Shown in pieces: positions 34,241 through 45,339 of a DNA stretch of 64,000 nucleotides; the stretch's first letter is position 1, and every line of letters begins with the position of its first letter. The notes under the pieces are model-generated. The model was given only the letters and a program-made list of their open reading frames with translations. It was not told where the DNA came from and searched no databases. The stretch comes from Cryptomeria japonica (Eukaryota; Streptophyta; Pinopsida; Cupressales; Cupressaceae): contig NC_081407.1 in assembly GCF_030272615.1 (NCBI RefSeq), forward strand, positions 101,787,897 to 101,851,896, given 5' to 3'. A program made the position numbers and the translations under genes.

Positions 34241-36812
34241 TGTTGGCATTAGATTGTCATTACTATCAAGAATTGAGAAAATGCAATAGAGAGATCAGAA
34301 AAGATGCAGTGGAGAGTTCAGATTGACAGGTTGGCAAAAGTGTTGTTGCAGTATTGTATACCACACTGTGTTATATACACAAGGAGATACAGGAGGATTG
34401 TATGAATCATGTCATTGGGGAATGAAAATAGATAAGGACATAGGCAATTGTGTTGGAAATATATTGTGAAATCTAGTCTGACTCTGAAGAAGTTAGTTGC
34501 TTTTGTCAATAACACGCTATGTTAGTCACATGCAGTTACAATGAGTATCAGTCGTAGTTGTCAATAACATGCAGATTATCACTAACACTATCTTGGGTCA
34601 ACTCTCTACATTGACCAAAGGATGATATGAAAAAATGACAAGGATATCAATAACACGATGATTATGTGACCACTCATATCCCGTAGCATGAATGATTGAA
34701 GATAGGGACCATGCAAGATCATAGTGCATTGTGGCAGATGATGTCAATAATGTGATGGTTATGTGACCTCGGCTATCCCACAACAAGAAACACCTAAGGA
34801 AAAACCTCAGTGGGCTAGTCGCTAAAGTGTGATGGAGATGTCAATAACACATAGGTTATGCTGCTTGGTTTATCCTGCGACATGTTATACAAGGTAAGAT
34901 AACCTTGCGAGGATAATATGAAGTTAGAAGTGTGAGATTATCTCATTATCCCATGGCATTTTATTCACTATTAGATAACCTTGCAAGCTAACACTTAAGT
35001 GAAGTTAACAAGTGAAATTGTGCCTTGAAGAAAACCTTATCCCACATGAGACAGGGATGATGTCGGTGGGCCCACTGGATAAGAGAATAAAAGGAAGTGA
35101 AGGGCTTGCTTATCTCGCATGACCAAGTTGGGATGTGAAGAAGCCTATGGGATAAGGAAAAGAGAAGACAAAAGAGCGGAAGACCTTATCTCATGTGGAT
35201 GAGAGTATAGAGGAAAAGGAAAGGTTTCCTTATCCTGTGCATCTCCATGAGAATAAGGAAAGGGCCAAGGGACAAGAAGATTATTGTTAAGGAGAAAGAC
35301 AAAGCTTATCCCGTAAGGCAAAACTATGTTAAGGAATATAGTGTGGGACAAGAACAGGAAAGGACACAAAGGATAAATATTATCACGTATATGTTGAGAG
35401 ACCATGCTAATAAGTTAAGGGCTAACAAACAGGAGGAATGATTCTTGAGAATAACATAAGTCTTATCCCACATGGGATAAGAGACTATGCTAATATGGTG
35501 TGGGCTAACAAAGGAGGAAGGATTCTTGAAGCTTATCTCATGAGGCGTATAACATGAAGATCAACCACAGTATGAAGAGATTGATAGTCCACTTGGGCAT
35601 TGACCAACCTTGACCCAACAACGTGGCATGTATGGAGAAAATCTGAGGACACCTGTCGAAATGATAAAAGGGTATTCTATTGAAAAATTTGAAGATTGTG
35701 ATCGACTTTGTAGCCATGTCTGAAATTTGATAGACTTAGAGGTTCACGTGGATGATTAAATAGGACTGACTAAGTGACTTGGACACTGAATAAGAAAATG
35801 TCTGCATGTCGATAGGCAAACTGATCAACATGGTGGAAAACCAACTTTGATCAAATGATCTAGATAAAGGAAATGTAAACATATGGCACCCTGGTTGATC
35901 GAAGAAGAAATATAATACAAAAAAGTTGAAAGAGAATTAAAGATGCATTAATGGCCATCAATCTGTAGATGGTTGTTGGGCTCAAGGAAACCAATAGAGG
36001 CAAAATCAAATCAGCTCGACAGATCAAGCTTGCTAAAAATAGAAACTTAGTACAAAGAACAATTAGAAGAAAGTTTGGATACATTTAGTATAGGCAACAA
36101 TTATGAGATCACATTTAGGATAGAGGATAAAATCTCCAGAGTTGCACACCTCCAAGACAACTAAATAAAATAAAATATTCAAGACTATAGTATAAGAAAG
36201 ATATGATACATACAGAGTGCTAAAGATAGTGGTTGTTGTTGTGGTGAAGTTTAGAGAGTGTTTTGTTCATGAGAGAGAGAAAGAGTGTGTTTCAGCTAAG
36301 AGAAAATAGAGCAAGACCAAAGCATGGTCGAAGGGTAACATTGTAGTAGGGAGATGAAGATAACTAGATAGAGGAAGGAGGAGAAACAAAGGAAAAAATT
36401 TCAGTAGGTAGAGAAAGTCAATCATGATATGAGAATTTTGTAAGTATTACAAAACTCATCTGTCACAACACTTTATCATTGGATTGTAACAATCACTGTA
36501 AATCTTTGAGTGGGTTCTTAGAGTAGGGGTAGGTGCTCATAAAATCAGGGGTTTTTGCTCCTTAGGTTGGTGCCCTAAACATTGTAAATTGTTATTTACT
36601 CTAAGGTTGGATTGGAACAATAGACTCCAATAGCTATTCTCACTGAGGTTTTTCCCATATTGGGTTTTTCTCATACATCTGGTGTTATGTGATGTGCGCT
36701 TGTGTGTGTGTGTTTTTATGTTTGCATTACATCCTTAAAATCTGCACATTAAACTTTATTTTTTGAAATACATTGATTTATCCCCCCTCTTAGTGTGTAT
36801 TTGTGTTCTTCA
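34241..36812 (+). mobile_element. copia-type solo LTR, 2572 bp
   Basis: Starts TGTTGGCATTAG and ends GTGTTCTTCA, flanked by ACTTA at 34236-34240 and 36813-36817. The right end has the C-rich TCCCCCCTCTTAG stretch and the GAGGTTTTTCCC segment typical of copia LTR 3' ends. No primer site, polypurine tract or coding region is present inside. The left part carries several variants of GTCAATAACACG followed by GGTTATGTGACC (34500-34860), and 35030-35550 carries many CTTATCCCACATG variants. The insertion lies between the codons for N-L and Y-F of the RT. Confidence 0.82.
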
Positions 36813-36817
36813 ACTTA

Positions 36818-37816
36818 TACTTTTAAGTTGATAATGATAACATCTTGATTGTTGAACTATTTATTGATGACATTATTTTTGGAGGAGATGATTATTTGAG
36901 TATGAAGTTTGTTGGTGATATGCAAAATGAATTTGATATGTCTATGATAGGTGAGTTGAAATTCTTCTTAGGATTACAGATTACACAGATTGTTAAAGAT
37001 ATTTTCATTTCTCAATCTAGGTATGTGAAGGAATTGTTGAAGAAGTTTGGGTTAGATGACTCCAAGCCTATTGGAACTCCTATGGTAACCGGATGCAAGT
37101 TATCTAAGCAAGATGAATCTCTGAAAGTTAATCAAACCTTGTATAGATCTATGGTTGTTGGATTGTTGTACCTGACTTAGACTAGAGACTAGATATTATG
37201 CATGTTGTTTATCTTTATCCAATATTTCAAGCAGATCCAAAGGAGAATCATGTTATTGTTGTGAAGTTGATTTTCAGATACTTGAAAGGGACTGTTGATT
37301 ATGGTTTGTGGTATCTAAAGAGTGACGATTTCATGTTATGTTCTTATACTGATGCTAATTGAGCAAGTGATGTTGATGACCGAAAGGGAAATACCAGTGG
37401 AGCTTTCTTTTTGGGGAAGAAGTTGGTTTCATGGGTGTGTAAGAAACAAGATGTTATATATCTATCTACTATTGAAGCTGAATACATTGTTGTTGCTAGA
37501 AACTGTACTTGGGTAGTTTAGATGAAGCAGATGTTGAAGGACATTAGAGTTGTTTATGATGAGCCTATGGTTATATATTGTGATGATTCAAGTGTTATTA
37601 ATATTTTTCAGTAATTTGATACTCCACTCTAAAACAAAATATATATCAATTAAGTATCACTTCTTGAGGGAGAAGGTCAGTGAGGAAGAAGTCAAATTAG
37701 AGTATGTATCTACAAAGGATGCGATTGTAGATATTTTTACTAAGTCTTTTATTGCAGATACATTTGTATATTTGAGAGACAAGTTAGGGGTCTCTACACC
37801 TCCTGACGAGAACTAG
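36818..37816 (+). pseudogene. copia B RT C-terminal part and RNase H
   Basis: RT resumes after the insertion with ILIVELFIDDIIFGG (the catalytic aspartates are present as IDD), then FFLGLQITQ and KKFGLDDSKPIGTPM. A stop at 37178 and degraded sequence follow. RNase H motifs are spread over frames: GLW, LGKKLVSW, STIEAEYI, then TKYISIKYHFLREKV and the terminal YLRDKLGVSTPPDEN. The polypurine tract comes about 270 bases later. Confidence 0.88.
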
Positions 37817-38085
37817 ATGTATTGAGATGCATCAATCTGGTGGACTTCACACTCTTATATTCTTATCTGGGTTGATGAGTTGATGTTTCTACTCAGTCGA
37901 GGTAGTTAACTACGTATGTTCAGTATGTGAGTTTATCCTAAGGGGGAGAGATTTTCCTTCTTAGAGGGAGAGATTTTCCTTCTTAGAGGGAGAGATGCAT
38001 GACTTATATCTTTTGGCATTGCTATCAAAGGGGGAGAGAAGCATATGAAAAATTGCCTTACCTTGGAAGCTTTGTGTGCATGGTC

Positions 38086-38600
38086 TTAGGGGGAGATTGT
38101 CGGTGTTAATTTATTCCTTTGCATTGATTATTTTTCACATTCATGTGTTTCCATAAATTCCAAAGGGATAGATTATTGGCTATTGCTACTTCTAGGATAT
38201 GTTATCATTGATCTCAACATATTTATGTGTTCCTATGTTGCAGAGAGTTGTTCTAGTGATCTGATGATTCCAGTGAGTTGATCTAGTCGGTTTACCTATT
38301 TGATATACCGAATCAACTAGAGATACTTCATTACATATTGATTTCATGATGTTGAGTAGTTATTTGATTGAGTTGTGGATTCTTTATGAAGATTGGTTTT
38401 CAGTGTTAAGTGTTGTAGTGTTTTGGTGTTTGATCTGTTGTGCTCCGGAACGATTATATCTTGTGTTGTGGATTTGGGAAATTTTTTTGGATGTTCGTGT
38501 GTATCTTCAATTCAGATGGTTCGTGATCTAGTGCTCCACAAGTTATCTTTCTAGTCCAAGTTGCTGTTGTTGAAGTGTTCTTGTGTATCAGTGTGCTCAT
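38086..38600 (+). repeat. polypurine tract and truncated 3' LTR of copia B
   Basis: AGGGGGAGAT ends at 38097 and TGTCGGTGTTAATTT starts the LTR. Similar purine-rich AGGGGGAGAG repeats precede it (37938-38040). The LTR can be followed to about 38600 and lacks its C-rich 3' end. Confidence 0.72.
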
Positions 38601-38634
38601 CGATGAATATTTGTAATTCTAATCGATAATACAA

Positions 38635-40240
38635 TTGAACCCTATCCCTAATCGTAATTCTCTAATAAACTATATTAAATCCTAACCATAAACCAAAACC
38701 AAAATCTACTATAAACTTAGCACTAAACCAAATTAAACTAAAACTCTAAACTAAATCAAATGACATCTTGAACTCTAACTCTAAACCAAATTGAACTCTA
38801 AGAATAACACTAGACGAAAACAAACCCTAACTTTAAACCATATTGAACCCTAACTCTAAACCAAATTGAACTCTAAGAATAACACTAGACCAAAACAAAC
38901 CCTAACTTCAAACCATATTGAACCCTAACACTAAAGAAAAATAAACACTAACTATAAACCTAATTGAATCATAAAACAAATTGAATTATAACCCTAGCAT
39001 TGAACCAAATTGAACCCTAATAGTAAATAAAAGTAAACCCTAACCCTAAACCAAACTAAACTTAAATAATAAACCAAATGAAACCATAACACTAACACTA
39101 AACCAAATTGGAGCTTAACCCTAAATGAAATTGAACCCTAATCCTAAACCTAATCTTAAACCAAACCAACCCCAAATATAACTAAGCACTAACTCTAAAT
39201 AGAAATAAATCTAAATCATCAACCAAATGAAACCCTATCTCTAAACCAAACTAAATCTAAATCATTAACCAAATGAAACCCCAACCCTAAACCAAATTGA
39301 ACCCTAATACTAAATACAATTGAATCCTACTAACCATTACCCTAAACCAAATTAAACCCTAACTATAATTGAAGTGGAATCCTTAGCCTAACACTAAAAA
39401 ATATTGTACTATAACGTTAATGCTAAACCAAATTAAAACCACATGGGCTTCACTAGCTGGGCAATATTATACCATGTGCATTCATATTGGGGGGTTTAAT
39501 ATTCTAAATATGAGGGTAAATATATATTTCCTATTGGTGAAAATAGGGGGGTTTTAATTTAGGCTATGAAAAAATACAATATTTGGTGAAAATATGGATG
39601 CTTTTAATTTAGATTGTGTATTGGGACTGGGTGAAGAAAAAGGAGTTTAGGGCAATTAGTTTTTAAACTAGGGGGATTCTTTAGTGTGCCATGAACACAC
39701 ATGATATAACTCAAGTTCACTAAGAGAAGCCCCCATGATTAAAACCAAAAACGAAAACTAATTACTAAACCAAAAATTGAACCCTAATCCTAAATACAAT
39801 GTAATCCTAACATTAACTCTAACACTAAACCAAATTTAACCCTAACCCTAAACCAAATTTAGCCTTAACCCTGGACAAAAATGAGCCCAAACTCTAAATC
39901 AAGTCAAACCCTAACCCTAAATAAATTGGAATCTGAACCCTATACAAACTTAAACATCACCAATTTGAGGCTTAACCCTAAAATAATTTAAACCTCAAAC
40001 CTATACTAACTTAAACCGTAGATAAATTTAGGCTTAGCCCTAACCAAATTGAACTTGAACCCTAAAATTGAACCAAATTAACAAATAAAATTCTAGTCTT
40101 GATTGAAATTGATCCCTAACCCTAATCTTAATTGAATATTAAAAAAATTAAACCCTTCCCATACAAACACTAGGCTTAAACCAAATTGAACTCTAATTGT
40201 AAACCAAATTAAATGTTAATTGTAAACCTAATTAAACCGC
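38635..40240 (+). repeat. degenerate telomere-like CCTAAACC minisatellite
   Basis: Units like CCCTAAACCAAATTGAA recur irregularly every 17-30 bases from 38635 to 39440 and again from 39700 to 40240. Half of each unit resembles the plant telomere repeat CCCTAAA. The central 39440-39700 is unique sequence with runs of GGGGG. The copies are too diverged and too mixed with CCAAATTGA to be an actual telomere. Confidence 0.8.
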
Positions 40241-40269
40241 TTCACAAGAAAGGATCAAGTTGGAAAGAA

Positions 40270-41860
40270 TAAATGCATACCCCAATAAACCAATTTTCTG
40301 ATGTTTAACTATTTTTGTGTGATGGGTTTGATTATTTTGGATAAGGCTTTAGCTATGATCTTATATGGGGTATTGATTAATGTGATAGGTAACCACCCAT
40401 TCACCCAATCTTCTTGTTTACCCTTGGAAACAAGTTTGATAAGGTGTTGATAATTATACCCCACAGGGGTCCAATTTCAATACCTTCAAGTAGACATTGT
40501 AGAAATCTTCTCTACTATAACGCCATATTATGTAGTAGAACTCAATTAGAAGGCCATCCATATCAAAATTCTTCTCTAAGGCCAAACTATAAATAGCTTC
40601 TTCAATCTCTTCCCAAGAAAGATAAAGGTAAATAATTTTAATGTAACCACATTGGATTCTACAAGGTATGCAATTTGTTAAATTGTATTGTAGGATGAGA
40701 ATTAAGGGATTTCTATTAGAATCATTAGTAAACAATTATTATAGTGTTCAAAAAATATTTTCATGATATCATTTTGGCTGGTCAACAACAAACCATCAGA
40801 AGATTTGATAGAATAATTATGTTCCTTTTTATGCTCATACTACATATATTGGAATAAAAAATAGGCACTATTATCACCCTTTTCCAACCATTGTAAATAA
40901 GTTGTCAATTATGCACCTTTACCCTTGTGGGTAGCTAGTTTGTCAAGCAAATTTGTATCTTAGGAATTTATTTCTTGTAAAGGATTGTTGTGTGGATTGT
41001 TGTCCAATTGCTTCTTGCTTTGAACAAGTTGTCCTTTAATGGATCTCTCAATTTTTCAATGCTTATCTATCACTTTCCTACTAAATTATCGTATGAAAAG
41101 AGTACAACCAGAAATATTTCTTTCCCACTAGAAAATCCATCTATCATTTTGAAGTTTAGACTCAACCTTCCAAATGACAGGAACACCATCAATACATTCA
41201 TCATTTTGAAGACGCGATATGTTCAATTTATATGTGAGATCATTATTAAAGAGTGTCAAATCCATTAGAGAAAGGGTGGTGAATATATGGAGGTGGTTTG
41301 AAAGAGTGGAAGACAACTCAATATGGATGAGATGTCCTACCAAAGAATGGAAAATGGCAAAGTTAAAGGAAATATATAATCTATCCAAGAAGCTCATCTT
41401 CCAAGAAAATCCTTGAGGACAATTTCTCCAAGTGAACCAATAGGGTGTGTGAGATTTCATTGTATACTAATGATGGGATCATAAAAACCTACAAAGTTTT
41501 GAGCAAGGGTCTGCACTACAAACTCAACTTGAGGTAATCTAGGATGGTTGTCCCAACTAGGGTCAACAAGGTTCTCCACCATGTTGAAATCTCCCCCAAG
41601 AACCCATTCTATAGTAGGTAAATGAGTATGTATCCAATCCTACAAGGTTCCTTTGTTGGATAAAGAGATGTGTGCATAAATAGAGAAAAATCCAAGAAGT
41701 TTAGCTTGTACTAGGGTGGTATCCCACACACAACAATTATTTGGATTGGATCTTGTAGACACTAAAAATTGGTTTATGCATGTGTCATAAAACCTAATTT
41801 TTAACATGTCTTCTATGTCGCATTTGATCTTCATCATTTGTTGACAGTGTGTCATTCCTC
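40270..41860 (-). pseudogene. LINE fragment: endonuclease and start of reverse transcriptase
   Basis: The minus strand reads KLLGFFSIYAHISLSNKG, then WVLGGDFNMVENL, the typical endonuclease motif of L1-like elements, at about 41575-41620. Further on it reads SWEEIEEAIYSLALEKN and DGLLIEFYYIIW at about 40555-40640, matching the start of the LINE reverse transcriptase. The final part reads KIVKHQKIGLLGYAF. Many stops and frameshifts, and the catalytic RT core is missing. LINEs copy themselves by target-primed reverse transcription. Confidence 0.8.
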
Positions 41861-41879
41861 TAGTTTTAATTCATTTCAA

Positions 41880-42939
41880 ATCCAACACTAATCAGTCTTG
41901 TTCATTCGAACTTGGTCCTAAATCATTATGATTGACATTTTATCATTTTTAAATCATTCAAATTGGTCTCATCTTGACAATTAGACTTAATTCCCTCTTT
42001 GTTGATAATTAATCAATCATTAATTATCAACCTCTTTATCAATCAATTTCAATTGGTCCTCTGTGAAACTCTATCAGCCTTTCATGGCACTTTATCAATC
42101 GATCTTATCAGTCTCTTATAAAAATCATTCTCAATCTTGAGTCTTTTTTGATCGATGTCCTATTTTGTTGTCAACCTCAGTCAATTGTCATTATTTTTTA
42201 TCAATTATTAGCCAAGCAATCATCACTATTAGGACCTAATTCAACAATCAGGTTGGTACCTTAAATTATTCAGATCATTTCCCCTAGGTTGATTAATTAA
42301 ATAATTAATTAATCCCCTTTCTTACAAACATGTCCTCCCTTTTCAATAAATAAATGAATAGTTATTTATTCTTTCACTTTTTTCCTACAATTAATATTTT
42401 TATATATTAATTGGCTATGTTAAGTTACGAGTGGAGTTAATAATTTTTAATTATTAATTCCACCTCATTCGAGTTTAAATGGAATATTCGGAGTACAAAT
42501 AAAAGTTTTCCATTTTCTTTTTGGTTTAACGCCTTTTTCTCTTCACTTCTTATGGCAATTTCTCTTTTAACTCATTCTTGCACGAAATCTCAATAGTTGG
42601 ATTGAGTTGATCTTGTTCATTCAATGTGATTTCAAAGTCTATAAATTGAGCTCTCATTGCTCATTTTTTACAACCATGCTTCAAGTAACATTATTCTGTC
42701 ATTTTCATCTCACAATCTTTCTTGAAATTGCACTTGTAGGTGAAATCCACAAAATCACATTTGAAAGTGAAAGAAGGACAATGGAGTTCAATGAAGGAAA
42801 CAACTGCATTGGTTTGCGTTTATTTTGAATGTTTTATCTTCATTCATTGATTGAATGTGTATGAGTATTTTCATTGCATTTTAGTCTTTGTGGCTGGATA
42901 ATTTATGCTTTGATTCCTTTTCCTCATTCCTAGATCACA
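41880..42939 (+). repeat. left-arm gypsy-type LTR, plus orientation
   Basis: Its end CTAGATCACA lies five bases before a TGG-type primer site. Sequence before it (TTTGTGGCTGG...TTTATGCTTTGATTCC) matches the reverse complement of 45345-45400. The left boundary is not defined; the outer part has TTAATTAAATAATTAATTAA runs also present at the far side of the right arm. Confidence 0.55.
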
Positions 42940-42944
42940 TTTAT

Positions 42945-42963
42945 TGGTGAACCTGATGTGAAC
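42945..42963 (+). promoter_or_regulatory. primer binding site, left arm
   Basis: TGGTGAACCTGATGTGAAC, differing from the Tat element's site at about three positions within the first 16 bases. It is followed by ATGCTTGGATCTAATATT, which is conserved in the right arm. Confidence 0.7.
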
Positions 42964-43219
42964 ATGCTTGGATCTAATATTTTTTTGAAGGTTTTATTAA
43001 CTTTCAGATTTTTTGTGGAGAAATTACAAAGTTTTCTTCTAAAACTGTCCTAATCATTTGGTTACACAATTATTTACATGTAGAATTAAATCAAATGGTA
43101 TCTGTGTTTATTAGATCTCGCTCTTACCTTTCAGATCATTTTATGGTTTTTGATTTGGATAAGAATTGACGAAGATATGGTGTTTTTTAATTCTGTCATT
43201 GTAAAAAGAAAAAAAATCA

Positions 43220-43680
43220 AAAACATTCATGCAACTTTCACATTGATTAATCTAAGATGGTGAATTAATCATGCATTCATGCAATTTTCACATAGATTAA
43301 TCTAGGATGGTGAATTAATCATGAATTCATGCAACTTTCACATAGATTAATTTAGGTTGGTAAATTAATCTTGCATACATGCAACTTTCATTTAGACTAA
43401 TCTAGGATGGTGAATTAATCATGCATTCATGCAAATTTCACATAGATTAATCTAGGATGGTGAATTAATCATGAATTCATACAACTTTCACATAGATTAA
43501 TTTAGGTTGGTAAATTAATCTTGCATACATGCAAATTTCATTTAGACTGATCTGGGATAGTGAATTAATCATGCATTCATGCAACCTTCATCTAGATTAA
43601 TTTAGGTTGGTAAATTAATCTTGTATTCATGCAAATTTCATCTAGATTAATCTAGGGTGGTAAATTGGACAAGTTTCACA
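43220..43680. repeat. 60-bp tandem repeats, left arm
   Basis: About eight units of roughly 59-60 bases, each containing CATAGATTAATCTAGGATGG, TGAATTAATCATGCATTC and ATGCAACTTTCA. The unit holds several short palindromes. They lie downstream of the primer site, where Tat-type elements often carry tandem repeats. Confidence 0.88.
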
Positions 43681-43859
43681 TAGATTAATCTATGAGGTCA
43701 AAGAATCACAATTTTGATGGTGATTTATAGTTTTTGAGTCTCTAGCATTGTTGGTAGCTTTGTGGCAAACACAAGTCAAAGTATAAAGTGAAAACTACTA
43801 ACACATTTGGTGCAAGATGCAATTAAATATTTATGCTCAAAACAAATTCTTTGTGATTT

Positions 43860-44237
43860 TTAGCTTAGTTGCACACTTGATTTCCTCAAAGGGTAAATAA
43901 CACCATGTTTTCTATGTCTTCTTTCATTTTGTGTGTGTGTTTTTACCTTTAGAGGGCTGGCCTCCCAATTTTCTTGGCACTTCACATAGGCATTGGTGAG
44001 AGGGAACGACTCAAGTGGTAACCAGTTATGCTTGCAAATTTCATCACAAATACATTTATTTATAGTGGTTTGCAAGAGATTGGCCTTACCCTATTACCAC
44101 TTGATTCATTCCCTTTCACCAATGCCTATGCGAAGTGCCAAGCAAACTGGGAGGCAGACCCTCTAAAGGTAAAAATACACACACAAAATGAAAGAAGACA
44201 TAGAAAAAATGGTGTTCTTTACCCTTTAGGAAAATGA
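43860..44237. other. centre of the palindrome with a mirrored short coding stretch
   Basis: On the minus strand at 43860-44075 and on the plus strand at about 44028-44237 the same peptide is open, containing FTNAYAKCQANWEADPLK / LTNAYVKCQENWEASPLK and then KTHTQNERRHRKHG. In both arms the codons for PLK are followed by GGTAAAAA, a plausible splice donor. This may be a captured exon or part of a 5' reading frame. Family unknown. The loop lies at about 44022-44085. Confidence 0.5.
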
Positions 44238-44439
44238 AGTGTGCACTAAGCTAAAAATCACAAACACTTTGTTTTGAGCATAAATCTTTGACTGTATCTT
44301 GCATCAAATGTGTTAGTAGTTTGCACTTTATACTTTGACTTATGTTTTCTACAAAGCTACCAACAATGGTAGAGACTCAAAAACTATAAATCACCATCAA
44401 AATTAATCCACCAAAATTGTGATTCTTTGACCTTGTAGA

Positions 44440-45055
44440 TTAATCTATGTGAAACTTATCCAATTTACCACCCTAGATTAATCTTGATTAAATTTGTACA
44501 AATACAACATTAATTTACCAACCTAAATTAATCTAGATGAAGGTTGCATGAATGCATGATTAATTCACCATCCTAGATTAGTCTAAATGAAAGTTGAATG
44601 TATGCAAGATTAATTTACCAAAATAAATTAATCTATGTGAAAGTTGCATGAATGCATTATTAATTCACCATCCTAGATTAATCTATGTGAATGTTGCATT
44701 AATGCATGATTAATTCACCATCCTAGATTAGTCTAAATGAAATTTGCATGTATGCAAGATTAATTTACCAAAATAAATTAATCTATATGAAAGTTGCATG
44801 AATGCATTATTAATTCACCATCCTAGATTAATCTATGTGAATGTTGCATTAATGCATGATTAAGTCACCATCCTAGATTAGTCTAAATGAAATTTGCATG
44901 TATGCAAGATTAATTTACCAACCTAAATTAATATATGTGAAAGTTGCTTGAATGCATGATTAATTCACTATCCTAGATTAATCTATGTGAAATTTGCTTG
45001 AATGCATGATTAATTCACCATCCTAGATTAATCTATGTGAAAGTTGCATGAATGT
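44440..45055. repeat. 60-bp tandem repeats, right arm (inverted)
   Basis: About ten units, reverse complement of the left array (TCACCATCCTAGATTAATC, ATGTGAAAGTTGCATG, AATGCATGATTAAT). There are more units than in the left arm. Two alternating subtypes (CTAGATTAATCTATG and CTAGATTAGTCTAAATG) are visible, which suggests duplication of two-unit blocks. Confidence 0.88.
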
Positions 45056-45315
45056 TTTAAATTTTTTTGTCTTTTTACAATAGCATAATTAAAAACATCA
45101 TAACTTCCTCAATTCTTATCCAAATCACAAACCATAAAATGATCTGGAAAGGTGAGAATGAGATATAATAAACCCACAAATCGTTTGATTTAATTATACA
45201 TGTAAAGAATCATGTGACCAAATGATTAGGATGGTTTTAGAGGAAAAATTTGAAATTTCTCCACGACAAATCTACAACTTCACAAAACCTTAAAAAAAAT
45301 ATTAGATCCAAGCAT

Positions 45316-45334
45316 GTTCATGTCAAGTTCACCA
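45316..45334 (-). promoter_or_regulatory. primer binding site, right arm
   Basis: On the minus strand TGGTGAACTTGACATGAAC, followed by ATGCTTGGATCTAATATT as in the left arm. Confidence 0.7.
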
Positions 45335-45339
45335 AAAAT

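Larger units (their letters stand above)
28127..38600 (+). mobile_element. Ty1/copia retrotransposon B, with three insertions
   Basis: A 5' LTR remnant ends at 28673, followed by a Met-tRNA primer site, gag, protease, integrase, RT, RNase H, polypurine tract (38086-38097) and the start of a 3' LTR (38098, TGTCGGTGTT). It is interrupted by a gypsy solo LTR (29289-30542), the short DNA transposon derivative (31555-32755) and a copia-type solo LTR (34241-36812). The 3' LTR fades at about 38600, where telomere-like repeats begin. Many stops; inactive. Confidence 0.88.

Noticed and set aside
38635-40240. True chromosome end
   Set aside because: The units are too degenerate, mixed with CCAAATTGA, and followed by more transposon sequence.
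43220-45055. CRISPR-like spaced repeats
   Set aside because: The units are contiguous 60-bp tandem repeats without unique spacers, in a plant genome.
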